Assembly: GCF_014197855.1 (NCBI RefSeq)
Contig: NZ_JACIGJ010000006.1
Coordinates: 1 to 64,000, forward strand
Origin: Roseospira marina
Lineage (GTDB): Bacteria > Pseudomonadota > Alphaproteobacteria > Rhodospirillales > Rhodospirillaceae
Length of the DNA: 64,000 nucleotides
Direction: 5' to 3'
The position numbers and the translations under genes were made by a program. Below, piece after piece: positions 27,071 to 34,846 of the stretch (position 1 is its first letter; each line of letters begins with the position of its first letter). The notes below the pieces were generated by a model. The model did not search any database. It had not been told where the DNA came from and was given only the letters and a program-made list of their open reading frames with translations.

Positions 27071-27276
27071 GATCCTTTGATCCTCCACAGAACACACTAT
27101 TCATACATTTCAAGATGGCCAAGGCCAGCATGAAAAATATAATTGACATCGGTCGGTAGTCACCTATGCTTGCGTTTCAACCTTTTGCTCATGCGGCGAC
27201 CGTGAGGCCGGCACGGTTTCGGTTCCCCAGGTCGTGCCGTTTCCGTCGCCGTTTCCGCTCAACGGAGGTCCCGCGC

Positions 27277-28443
27277 ATGAACCCCTTCTCCGTCTTCAAG
27301 ACCGCCCTCGCGACGACGGCCCTAGCCGGGGCCCTCACCGGCACCGTCCTTGCGGGCCCGGCGCTGGCCGAAGACCCGATCAAGATTGGCGCGCTCTACA
27401 ACGTCACCGGCGGCATGTCCTCTCTGGACGGCCCGTCGCTGAAGGGCGCCGAACTCGCGGCCAAGCAGGTCAATGAGGCGGGGGGCGTGCTGGGCCGCGA
27501 GATCGAGCTGATCGCTATCGATACCCGCACCGACCAGCAGGAAACGGCCAAGGCGGCGCAACGCGCCCTATCCGAGGGCGTCGTGGCCGGCATCGGCCAG
27601 TCCGACACCACCTTCGTGATGGCGGCCGCGCCGCTGTTCCAGGAGGAAGGCGTGCCGTTCGTGACCTCCGGCGCCACCCATCCCGAACTGCCGCAATGGG
27701 TCGGCGACTACTTTTTCATGACGCCGTTCGGCGATGACGACCAGTCCTACGCCATCGCCGACTATGTCGTCGATACCTTGGACGCCAAAACAGCCGTGGT
27801 CTGGACCGACCAGTCCATGGACTTCACCAAGGCGCTCAGCACGTTCTTTATCGAACGCCTGAAGGCGCGCGGCGGAACGGTCCTCGCCGAGGACTCGTTC
27901 ATGATGGGCGACACCGATTTCTCCGCCCAGATCGCGCGTCTGAAAGCGGTGGATCCGGCCCCGGATGTGGTGTTTGTCTCCGCTATCCCCACCGAGGCGG
28001 GGCTGTCCGTCAAACAGATCCGCGAAGCCGGCCTGACACTTCCCGTCGTCTCCGGGGACGGCTTCGACACCGATCTGGTTGCCACCACCCCGGGGCCGGA
28101 GCTGGCCAACGATGTGTATTTCTCGACCCACACCTACCGCGGCGACGACCGGCCGGAGGTCACCGCGTTCATCGAAGCGTACAAGGATGAATACGGCATC
28201 GAACCGGAGAACGCGTTCGCACCGCTGGGCTATGACGCCCTGATGCTGGTGGTCGAGGCGATCAAGCGCGCGGGCGTGGCCGAACCCGACGCCATTCGCG
28301 ACGAGTTGGCGAAGACCATGGGGCACAAGGGGGTGACGGGCGAAATCTCCTACACCCGTGACTCGATGGTGCCGCCGAAGCCGATTTCGGTCATTTCGGT
28401 GCAGGGTGGCGAATTCAACGTGGAGACGATCTGGCGGCCGTAA
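27277..28443 (+). CDS. ABC transporter substrate-binding protein, branched-chain amino-acid type
   Basis: 388 residues from the ATG at 27277, preceded by GGAGGTCCCGCGC. Signal peptide of about 31 residues (LATTALAGALTGTVLAGPAL, cut after ALA/ED). The mature part starts DPIKIGALYNVTGGMSSLDG and continues GAELAAKQVNEAGGVLGREI, the peripheral-binding fold-I pattern of LivK/amide-binding proteins. It binds an amino acid or related amide in the periplasm. No Liv permease or ATPase follows; a terminator does. It is divergent from the RpiR-GS pair with about 200 nt between. Confidence 0.9.
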   Translation: MNPFSVFKTALATTALAGALTGTVLAGPALAEDPIKIGALYNVTGGMSSLDGPSLKGAELAAKQVNEAGGVLGREIELIAIDTRTDQQETAKAAQRALSEGVVAGIGQSDTTFVMAAAPLFQEEGVPFVTSGATHPELPQWVGDYFFMTPFGDDDQSYAIADYVVDTLDAKTAVVWTDQSMDFTKALSTFFIERLKARGGTVLAEDSFMMGDTDFSAQIARLKAVDPAPDVVFVSAIPTEAGLSVKQIREAGLTLPVVSGDGFDTDLVATTPGPELANDVYFSTHTYRGDDRPEVTAFIEAYKDEYGIEPENAFAPLGYDALMLVVEAIKRAGVAEPDAIRDELAKTMGHKGVTGEISYTRDSMVPPKPISVISVQGGEFNVETIWRP

Positions 28444-28477
28444 GACGGCGCGGAACCAACCGGACCCCACACAGGCG

Positions 28478-28506
28478 AAGGCCCCGGAGTGTCCCTCCGG
28501 GGCCTT
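28478..28506 (+). terminator. Rho-independent terminator after the ABC binding protein
   Basis: AAGGCCCCGGAG (28478-28489) and CTCCGGGGCCTT (28495-28506) form a perfect 12-bp stem around TGTCC, followed by TGTCG. It starts 35 nt after the stop and supports single-gene transcription. An 18-bp direct duplication follows at 28540-28575 (CAGACGCTATGGATCAAT and a variant). Confidence 0.85.
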
Positions 28507-28570
28507 TGTCGTCGCAAGGATCCCTCTGGCGCCAAGGATCAGACGCTATGGATCAATCAGGCGCTATGGA

Positions 28571-28999
28571 TCAGGCGGGGACCACCTCGACACGGGAGGC
28601 CTCGGCGCGGCGCAGCGTGATAAAGGTTTCGTCGGCCCGCACCTGAATCGGATCCCCTAGCGGCGCGCGGCGCACCACGGTCACGGACATGTTCGGCACG
28701 AGGCCCAGGTCCATCAGCCGCTGACGGATGGCGCCCCGCCCGTGCAGGGCAACGATCTGGCAGTCCCCGCCCGGCGCGATATCGCCCAGCGACGCGCCCG
28801 CGAAATGGGGTCCCGGCCCCCGGCCGCGCCCCGCACCCAGGCCATGACCATGCCCCCCGGCGCGCGGACCGAACCCGCCGCGCAGACGGTCCCGCCACCC
28901 CCATCCCCGCCGGGCACGGCGCCCCGTCTCGCCGGGGGTTACAGGGCCGGACCATGAGTCCTCGGAGGGAGCCGGGGTGTCGTCGGGTCGATCGGTCAT
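28571..28999 (-). CDS. feoA: FeoA family protein with Gly/His-rich N-terminal extension
   Basis: 142 residues from the ATG at 28999. The last 75 residues are a FeoA SH3-like domain (LGDIAPGGDCQIVALHGRG, RQRLMDLGLVPNMSVTVV, ETFITLRRAEASRVEV). The N-terminal 65 residues are low-complexity and contain GGHGHGLGAGRGRGPGPH, which could bind metal. FeoA assists the FeoB ferrous-iron transporter, but no feoB lies in the window. The stop codon lies inside the second copy of an 18-bp duplication. It is divergent from oxyR. Confidence 0.8.
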   Translation of the reverse strand: MTDRPDDTPAPSEDSWSGPVTPGETGRRARRGWGWRDRLRGGFGPRAGGHGHGLGAGRGRGPGPHFAGASLGDIAPGGDCQIVALHGRGAIRQRLMDLGLVPNMSVTVVRRAPLGDPIQVRADETFITLRRAEASRVEVVPA

Positions 29000-29241
29000 C
29001 GAACACCTATTTCGGAAGGATGGGCCGGGCTCACGATGCGCGCATCCCGGCACACGACGTATGGACTGTGGAGCACTGTAATTGCGACCCATTCGCACGT
29101 CCAGAAAAATCGCTGCGCCTCCCTCACGCCCGCCACACCCGCGCCCGATGACAACCCGGGGGGCCGTCGCGTATCCTTCCCCTTCCGATCGCCCATCCCC
29201 GCCGGGACCGCCGTGTCCCCTCCGGCCGCGAGTCGACACCG

Positions 29242-30165
29242 ATGCGCGCGTTGCCCACGCCCCGCCAACTCCTGTATCTCGTGACCGTGGCCGAAACGCT
29301 GCACTTCGGGCGCGCGGCCGAGCGGTGCCACGTGACCCAATCCACCCTGTCGGCCGGCCTGCGCGAGTTGGAGACCCTGCTGGGCGTCACCCTGGTCGAA
29401 CGCCAGACCCGCCGACGCGTCATCCTGACCCCAGTCGGGCAGGAGGTGGTGGCCCGGGCCCAGCGCCTGCTCGCGGACGCCGAAGCCCTCGTGGACACGG
29501 CCGCCGCCCGCGCCGCGCCCTTAAGCGGCCTGCTGCGGCTCGGTGTCATTCCCACCATCGGCCCTTACCTCCTGCCGGGCGTGCTGCCGGGCCTGCGCCG
29601 GACCTATCCGGACCTGAGGCTGTACCTCCGCGAGGACCTGACCGACGCCCTGCTGTCCGCGCTCGCGGCCGGCGTACTCGATGTCGCGCTGGTGGCCATG
29701 CCGTTCGACCTCCGCGGCATGGTGTCCGTCCCGATCGGCGCCGAGGATATCGTGGTGGCCCTGCCCGCCGACCACGCCCTGGCGGCGCAAAAAACCCTGC
29801 GCGAGGCGGACCTGACCGACCAGCCCCTGCTGATGCTGGAAGACGGGCATTGCCTGCGCGACCACGCCCTGACCGCCTGCCACATGTCGCGCGCCCGCGC
29901 CAACGAGGCCTTTCAGGCCACCAGCCTGACCATGCTGACCCAGATGGTGGCCGCCGGCCTGGGGCTCACCCTGTTGCCGCGCATGGCGGTGGACCGGGAA
30001 ATCACGCCCGGTGGCGGCGTCGTAACCCGTGACCTGACTGGCGCCGGCACCGCACGCACACTGGTCCTCGCCTGGCGACCGGGCGCGGCGCGGGACGCGG
30101 ACTACCGCCTGCTCGCCGATGCGCTGCGGGCCAGCCTGGACGGAACGCCAGCACCAGCGTGTTGA
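29242..30165 (+). CDS. oxyR: OxyR-type LysR regulator of the peroxide response
   Basis: 307 residues. The N-terminal HTH contains LHFGRAAERCHVTQSTLSAG, the OxyR/LysR pattern, and the effector domain starts at about 93. The redox segment LEDGHCLRDHALTACH places Cys204 and Cys213 nine residues apart, as Cys199 and Cys208 in E. coli OxyR, so a peroxide-driven disulphide is expected. It controls catalase/peroxidase and iron-handling genes in known systems. It is divergent from feoA; a shared 242-nt region could carry an OxyR site. No catalase gene is in the window. Confidence 0.92.
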   Translation: MRALPTPRQLLYLVTVAETLHFGRAAERCHVTQSTLSAGLRELETLLGVTLVERQTRRRVILTPVGQEVVARAQRLLADAEALVDTAAARAAPLSGLLRLGVIPTIGPYLLPGVLPGLRRTYPDLRLYLREDLTDALLSALAAGVLDVALVAMPFDLRGMVSVPIGAEDIVVALPADHALAAQKTLREADLTDQPLLMLEDGHCLRDHALTACHMSRARANEAFQATSLTMLTQMVAAGLGLTLLPRMAVDREITPGGGVVTRDLTGAGTARTLVLAWRPGAARDADYRLLADALRASLDGTPAPAC

Positions 30166-30246
30166 CACCGGCCGGCCCACCGTCCACATCGGTGGCATCG
30201 GAGTCAGCCACATCCCGCACGGATGCCAAACGATGCATGGCGGTCG

Positions 30247-30274
30247 TTGACGCCCGGTGCCCCGGGCGTGTAAA
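30247..30274 (+). promoter_or_regulatory. Candidate sigma-70 promoter of tRNA-Ser
   Basis: TTGACG at 30247-30252 and TGTAAA at 30269-30274 with a 16-nt spacer, 55 nt before the mature tRNA. The -35 matches the consensus in five of six positions, the -10 in four of six. Confidence 0.45.
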
Positions 30275-30329
30275 AGGCCCGTCATCAAAGCCGGTCGCCC
30301 CGTCGAAGGCGGAACACCGGTCGCCCTGC

Positions 30330-30419
30330 GGAGGGCGGGCAGGACGGTAATGCAGCGGATTGCTAATCCGTACACCTGGGAAACTGGGTGACAGGGTTCG
30401 ACTCCCTGGCCCTCCGCCA
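30330..30419 (+). tRNA. tRNA-Ser (anticodon GCT)
   Basis: Folded by eye. Acceptor arm GGAGGGC (30330-30336) with GCCCTCC (30409-30415), discriminator G and an encoded CCA at 30417-30419. Anticodon stem GCGGA/TCCGT around TTGCTAA, anticodon GCT at 30362-30364. A long variable arm (ACCTGGGAAACTGGGT) marks class II, and the T arm is AGGGTTCGACTCCCT. It reads AGC and AGT. A decayed integrase gene follows, so the 3' end was probably an attachment site. Confidence 0.96.
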
Positions 30420-30422
30420 ATC

Positions 30423-30460
30423 ATGCGGCGCCTCGCACTCCGGGGCGCCGCATTTTCTTT
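30423..30460 (+). terminator. Terminator after tRNA-Ser
   Basis: ATGCGGCGCC (30423-30432) and GGCGCCGCAT (30444-30453) form a perfect ten-bp stem, followed by TTTCTTT. It is 3 nt past the CCA end. Confidence 0.9.
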
Positions 30461-30615
30461 GAGAATCCGCCAAAAACTGACGTTTGCACCGTCGCACACT
30501 GTTGCCGCTGATGCCCCCAATCGCGCGTCCTTGGATGGGCTGATGGATGGGCTAGCGCCGCCAGTTGGCGCGCCGGAGCAGAGCCGCTATCCTAGCCCAT
30601 CCACCAAGGCGGAGC

Positions 30616-31570
30616 GTGGCTGTGGCAGCGCGACTCAGCGCGCGTCGCGTGGCGACGTTATCCGAGCCGGGGCTGTATGCCGACGGCGACGGGCTTTATC
30701 TCAAGATTGGAGCATTCGGGGTCGGACGCTGGATTTTTCGCTACCGTCTCGGTGGACGCCGCCGGGACATGGGCCGCGGGCGATAGTCCGACGTGGGGCG
30801 GACGGATGCCAGACCCCTGGCGACCGCGGTGCGTGCCCAGGGGCACGCCCGTGCCGATCCGGTCAACGCCCGTGACCATGCCAAGACCACGATGGTGGAG
30901 CCCCCTCCGGCTTGCCAGCCCGACGGTGGCCGATGCCACGGAGGCCGGGCGGGAAGCCCGCTGGCCCCCTGGTTTTCCCGCACGTCCGCGCACGCGTGGG
31001 ACTCGACCCGATCCACCTATGTTTTGCCTACCCTCGGCACGCGGCCGGCGGGCTCCATTACGACCGAGGACGTTCTGGCCGTTCTTGCCCCGGTCTGGCG
31101 CACCCATCCGGAGACCGCATCGCGTTTGCGCGCGCGGATCGAGACCGTGCTGGACTATGCCAGGGTTCGCGGGTGGGCAAGCGGTGGCAGTCCGGCCCGC
31201 TGGAGCGGACACCTTGAACATCTCTTGCCGCATCCGCGCGATCTGGCGCCGGGCCAGCATCATCGCGCCGTCCCACGGCGGGAGGCGCCCATCGCATGAC
31301 CGGCGTTTCGCGCGGCGGACGGTCTGGACGCGCGGGGCTTGGAATTGCTCGGGCTGATACCGCGTGCTCTGATCGGGCGAGGTGCGTCACGCCCGCTTGG
31401 AGGCGCTCGACGGGGCCTCGCCGGTCTGGACACGCCCAGCCAGCCGGATGACGGTGCGGCGCCACCGGATACCAGTGCCGGCCGCCAGCCGTCTGCATCC
31501 CGTCGCCGGTCCGGCCGAGCGCCAGACCCCGCCGTTTTTCATCGTACGGCCTCGGGCCGGCGGGTTTGCG
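30616..31570 (+). pseudogene. Decayed tyrosine integrase (DUF4102/P4-like)
   Basis: A reading frame from the GTG at 30616 (after GGCGGAGC) gives the DUF4102 N-terminal domain: LSARRVATLSEPGLYADGDG, LYLKIGAFGVGRWIFRYRLGG, then an in-frame TAG at 30784-30786. The same frame resumes as the core-binding domain: STYVLPTLGTRPAGSITTED, VLAVLAPVWRTHPETASRL, IETVLDYARVRGWASG, then TGA at 31297-31299. It continues AADGLDARGLELLGLI and shifts by +1 near 31375 into GEVRHARLEALDG and PASRMTVRRHRIPV. The catalytic C-terminus (HxLRH, Tyr) is missing, as is part of the linker. Two stops, one frameshift and deletions make this a relic. It lies 190 nt after tRNA-Ser and no island genes remain. Confidence 0.88.
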
Positions 31571-31638
31571 CGGCGGGCCCCGGGTCAGTCGCCCGCGAAG
31601 CCCGCCACCGGACCGACCCGCGCCGCAGCCGATCCCGC

Positions 31639-32199
31639 CTAATGCAAGCGACGCGGCAGATCGTCGATGGCGGCATCCACCAGGGTGGCCTGATGGCGCT
31701 CGTCCATCCGCTCGGCGATGACACGCTCGGCGGCGGCCACCGCGACATCGACCACATGCGCCCGGACCTCGCGCACCGCCTGGGCCTCGGCCTGGGCGAT
31801 CCGCTCCTCCGCCTGCCGCTCGCGGCGGGCGATCGCATCTTCGAGATCGTCGGCCGCTTGCTTGCGCATGCGCTCGGTCTCGGATCGGGCGTGTTCGACG
31901 ATCTCCTTGGCGGTGTTCAGGGCCTCGCGCTGCTTCAGCTCATACTCGGCCAACAGCGCCTGAGCCTCCTCGCGCAGCGTACGGGCCTCGTCCAACTTAC
32001 CGCGAATGCGCGCGGCGCGCCCGTCGAGGGCGTCCAGAACGCGCGTGCGGGCCTTGACGATGACGAAGGCCACCACGAGCACGAAGGCGACCAGCACCCA
32101 CGATTCCGCTTCGGCGAAGAACCCGCCCGCATGCTCCGCCCCGTGGGCAGCGGCTTCCGCACCGTGCGCGGCGGTTTCGGCGGCAATGGCTTGGAACAT
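31639..32199 (-). CDS. atpF: F0F1 ATP synthase subunit b
   Basis: 186 residues. A single N-terminal membrane helix (SWVLVAFVLVVAFVIVKART, about 33-52) is followed by a long charged helical stalk with LDGRAARIRGKLDEARTLRE and EALNTAKEIVEHARSETERM. It links F0 to F1 as half of the b/b' peripheral stalk. The start overlaps the b' stop by one base (TGATG). It is last of the atp F0 run and converges with the integrase relic; the F1 genes are not in the window. Confidence 0.93.
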   Translation of the reverse strand: MFQAIAAETAAHGAEAAAHGAEHAGGFFAEAESWVLVAFVLVVAFVIVKARTRVLDALDGRAARIRGKLDEARTLREEAQALLAEYELKQREALNTAKEIVEHARSETERMRKQAADDLEDAIARRERQAEERIAQAEAQAVREVRAHVVDVAVAAAERVIAERMDERHQATLVDAAIDDLPRRLH

Positions 32200-32690
32200 C
32201 AGCGGGCCTCCCGCATCACGGCGTCAACGGACTCGCGGGTGGTCCGCTCATCGGGGCCGTCGCCGATAAGCTTCGCGGTGAGGGCGGCGGCGACATCGGT
32301 GGCAGCCTCGCGCACGCCGTCCAGGGCCTCGGCCCGAGCGGCGGCGATGCGGGCCTCACCTTCCTCAATGCGACGGCCCAGCGCCTCGGCCACCTCACGG
32401 TTGCGCGCCTCGGCGGCGCGGGCCAGCTCTTCGTTGGTTTCACGCAGAAGCGCCTGGGCCTTGCCCCGGGCTTCGGCGAGCGCCGCCTCATAGCTTTCGA
32501 TGGCGGCGTCGGTGCGCGCCTTCAGGTCGGCGGCCTTGGCCAGGTCCTCGTCGATGGTGCGCTGGCGGCTTTCCATGACGCCGCCCAGGCTGGGCATCAC
32601 CAGCTTCACCACGAGCTGGTAGAGGACGAAAAACGCCACCACCAGCCAGAAGATCTGGGACGGGAAACTGGACGGATCGAACTGCGGCAT
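32199..32690 (-). CDS. atpF': F0F1 ATP synthase subunit b'
   Basis: 163 residues from the ATG at 32690 (MPQFDPSSFPSQIFWLVVAF). One membrane helix near 12-33 is followed by a charged helical stalk (MESRQRTIDEDLAKAADLKA, EARGKAQALLRETNEELA). The PQFD-F-SQIFWLxxxF start is characteristic of the b' type found in alphaproteobacteria and phototrophs. It pairs with b. The gene is 196 nt downstream of atpE. Confidence 0.92.
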   Translation of the reverse strand: MPQFDPSSFPSQIFWLVVAFFVLYQLVVKLVMPSLGGVMESRQRTIDEDLAKAADLKARTDAAIESYEAALAEARGKAQALLRETNEELARAAEARNREVAEALGRRIEEGEARIAAARAEALDGVREAATDVAAALTAKLIGDGPDERTTRESVDAVMREAR

Positions 32691-32886
32691 CCTGCAGGAC
32701 TCCGGTCGGTCGGGGGTCCACGGGGTCAGCGGGGAACACATCCCGGAAAAGGGGGCCACGCGGCATCAGGCCATGCGGCGGTGGGGACAGCCGGGGCCCA
32801 CGCGAGGGCGAGCCCCGGTCCCCGCGTCCGGGATCGGCGGTGGCGGAAGGAACGGACCCCGTTCCACCCGCACACCGGCGCGGGTC

Positions 32887-33111
32887 CTAGCTGAACAGGA
32901 CGATCAGCGCCACCACTAGGGCGAACAGCGCAATGGCCTCGGTCACAGCGAAGCCGATCCAGCCGTACAGCTCGACGTTCGCCTTGGCGGCCGGGTTCCG
33001 GCCCACGGTGGCGATCAGGTTGGCCCAGATGTTGCCCACACCGATACCGGACCCAATCATGCCGATGGCGGCCAGACCGGCACCAATCATCTTCGCGGCT
33101 TCAGCTTCCAT
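32887..33111 (-). CDS. atpE: F0F1 ATP synthase subunit c
   Basis: 74 residues with two membrane helices joined by the polar loop GRNPAAK (38-44). The first helix has the Gly-rich GAGLAAIGMIGSGIGVG and the second the proton-carrying Glu58 in FAVTEAIALF. It forms the rotor ring. No sodium-type residue pattern (Gln32/Glu65-like) is apparent, so proton coupling is likely. It lies between atpB and the b' gene. Confidence 0.95.
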   Translation of the reverse strand: MEAEAAKMIGAGLAAIGMIGSGIGVGNIWANLIATVGRNPAAKANVELYGWIGFAVTEAIALFALVVALIVLFS

Positions 33112-33227
33112 GTTCCCAGGTTCCCTTGGTTGACGCGGATCAGGTGTTCACAAAAAAGGAGAAGGAGACGAACGATACCGTCCCCGGACCGGGCCGCGCA
33201 CGACCCGGTCGTGATCCGAGCAGGTGG

Positions 33228-33953
33228 TCAGTGCATGTGGATGGCGTCGTTGAGATAGATGCAGGTCAGGATCACGAAGACATAGGCCTGCAAGGCGGCA
33301 ATAAAGAACTCCAGCACGGTGATTCCGACCACGGCGGCGAGCGGCACGATACCACCCAGCAGGCCCAGCGAAATCACGAAGCCGGCCAGCACCTTCAGCA
33401 TGATGTGACCGACCGTCATGTTGGCGAACAGTCGGACGGACAGGCTGAAGGGGCGGGACAGGTAGGAGATGATCTCGATCGGGATCAGGATCGGCGCGGT
33501 CAAGATCGGCGCCCCGTGCGGGAAAAACATGCGCAGGTACCCGAGACCGTGGCGCATAAAGCCGATGATGGTGACCGCAATGAAAATCGCCACGGCAAGC
33601 GCCCCCGTCACCACGATGTGCGAGGTGAAGGTGAAGTTGCCGGGGACCATCCCCAAAAGATTACCGAAAAACACGAACAGGAACAGTGTCAGGATAAGGG
33701 GGAAGTACTTCATACCCTCCTTACCGACGTTGTCCCGGACCATGTTGGCGACGAACTCATACATCAACTCGGCGACGCACTGCATCCGCCCCGGCACCAG
33801 CGACAGGCGCCGCGTGCCCGCGTAGAACAGCAGGGCCGACACGCCGACGGCGAAGGCCATGGCCAGGGACGAGTTCGTGAAAGACAGATCGATCGGCCCC
33901 ACATTGATGGGCACAATGGGCTCGATCTGGAACTGCTGGACCGGATTCGCCAC
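33228..33953 (-). CDS. atpB: F0F1 ATP synthase subunit a
   Basis: 241 residues, with five or six membrane helices. The key segment LSVRLFANMTVGHIMLKVL carries the conserved Arg of the proton half-channels, and the C-terminal AYVFVILTCIYLNDAIHMH is typical of alphaproteobacteria. It forms the stator part of F0 that passes protons to the c ring. It lies 100 nt after atpI. Confidence 0.95.
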   Translation of the reverse strand: MANPVQQFQIEPIVPINVGPIDLSFTNSSLAMAFAVGVSALLFYAGTRRLSLVPGRMQCVAELMYEFVANMVRDNVGKEGMKYFPLILTLFLFVFFGNLLGMVPGNFTFTSHIVVTGALAVAIFIAVTIIGFMRHGLGYLRMFFPHGAPILTAPILIPIEIISYLSRPFSLSVRLFANMTVGHIMLKVLAGFVISLGLLGGIVPLAAVVGITVLEFFIAALQAYVFVILTCIYLNDAIHMH

Positions 33954-34053
33954 GTGTCTGTTTCCCTACCCGTCTTGTCCCAGCCCGGCATCCGCCGGGC
34001 GCGTGTCCGTCCTCAGGGGCCGTTTTGACCCGTTTTCGGCGCGGGCCGCCCCC

Positions 34054-34521
34054 TCAGGAGCCGTTCCGACCGTGTTCGCCCCGACCGTGTTCGGCCTGAC
34101 CGTGTTCGGCCTGACCGTGTTCGGCCTGACCTTGTTCGGCCTGACCTTGTTCGGCGTCGTGCCGCTTCTTCGCCTCGATGGCGCGGCCGAGCCCAACCCC
34201 TTCGTCCAGGCCCTTGACGACCCGGTAGACGTTACTGACCCCGGCGGCGCCGCCGAGAAACAGAAACACAACCATGAACAGCGGCGCCGTCCCGGCCCAG
34301 GCGTCGATCATGTACCCGATCCCGCCGCCGACCGCCAGTGTGGCCACCAGCTCGACCCCGATGCGCATGCCGAGCCCAAGGCCCGCACCGCGCCCCGGCC
34401 CGGCGTCCGGTTCGCCGGGACCGTCCAATCCGTTGGCCGCCCCGGGCTTTCCGCCGCCGGCGGCACGAATCCGCGCCCCCAGGTCGTCCAGGGCCTCGCG
34501 CTGATCGCGGTCGTCGCTCAC
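34054..34521 (-). CDS. atpI: AtpI/AtpZ family F0F1 ATP synthase assembly protein
   Basis: 155 residues from the GTG at 34521, which follows GAGGGGCGGTTTCG; an upstream TTG at 34539 has no ribosome site. Two membrane helices (GMRIGVELVATLAVGGGIGY and LFMVVFLFLGGAAGVSNVYR) are separated by DAWAGTAP, the AtpZ pattern. A Gly/Pro linker precedes them. Oddly, the C-terminus is a tail of six pentapeptides of type AE(Q/H)G(Q/R), encoded by a 15-bp minisatellite. It is the first gene of the F0 run. AtpI helps c-ring assembly or Mg transport in known systems. Confidence 0.88.
   Translation of the reverse strand: MSDDRDQREALDDLGARIRAAGGGKPGAANGLDGPGEPDAGPGRGAGLGLGMRIGVELVATLAVGGGIGYMIDAWAGTAPLFMVVFLFLGGAAGVSNVYRVVKGLDEGVGLGRAIEAKKRHDAEQGQAEQGQAEHGQAEHGQAEHGRGEHGRNGS
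34066..34155. repeat. In-frame 15-bp minisatellite in atpI
   Basis: Six consecutive 15-bp units, each like CTGACCGTGTTCGGC on the plus strand, at 34066, 34081, 34096, 34111, 34126 and 34141. On the coding strand each encodes a pentapeptide such as AEHGQ. Units differ at a few positions. Confidence 0.92.
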
Positions 34522-34846
34522 CGAAACCGCCCCTCGCAAAAAAAACCAACCCTCGCCGCGCCGATCAGGCGCTCGGCGGGGCCGGAAGCGCGGGCACCAT
34601 AGTGAGCACGTAATTTCCTGTCAAGCATGCCTCACAGGCCCGGAAACACGCGCCGGTGACTGCCGCCGCGCACGCCAGCGTGGTCCCGCGCCCGGGTCTC
34701 CCTTGACGCTGAGGGGTCATCACGGTAAAGCCTCGACCGAAATGAGGGCGATCCGGGATCGGGCCGGATCGCTCAACCGTCGCCCGGCCCGGCGCAACCA
34801 TCACCAGCACAGGCGGTCGCGGCGCGTGATGGGGGAGGCCGATACC
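34522..34846. other. Divergent region between atpI and iorA
   Basis: 325 nt with no supported gene. It must hold the promoters of the atp F0 run (left) and iorA (right). The stretch AAAAAAAACC at about 34538-34547 lies in the atpI leader. I see no clear -35/-10 pair. Confidence 0.35.

Noticed and set aside
30339-30364. tRNA considered as tRNA-Leu because of the long variable arm
   Set aside because: The anticodon loop TTGCTAA gives GCT, which is serine; both are class II.
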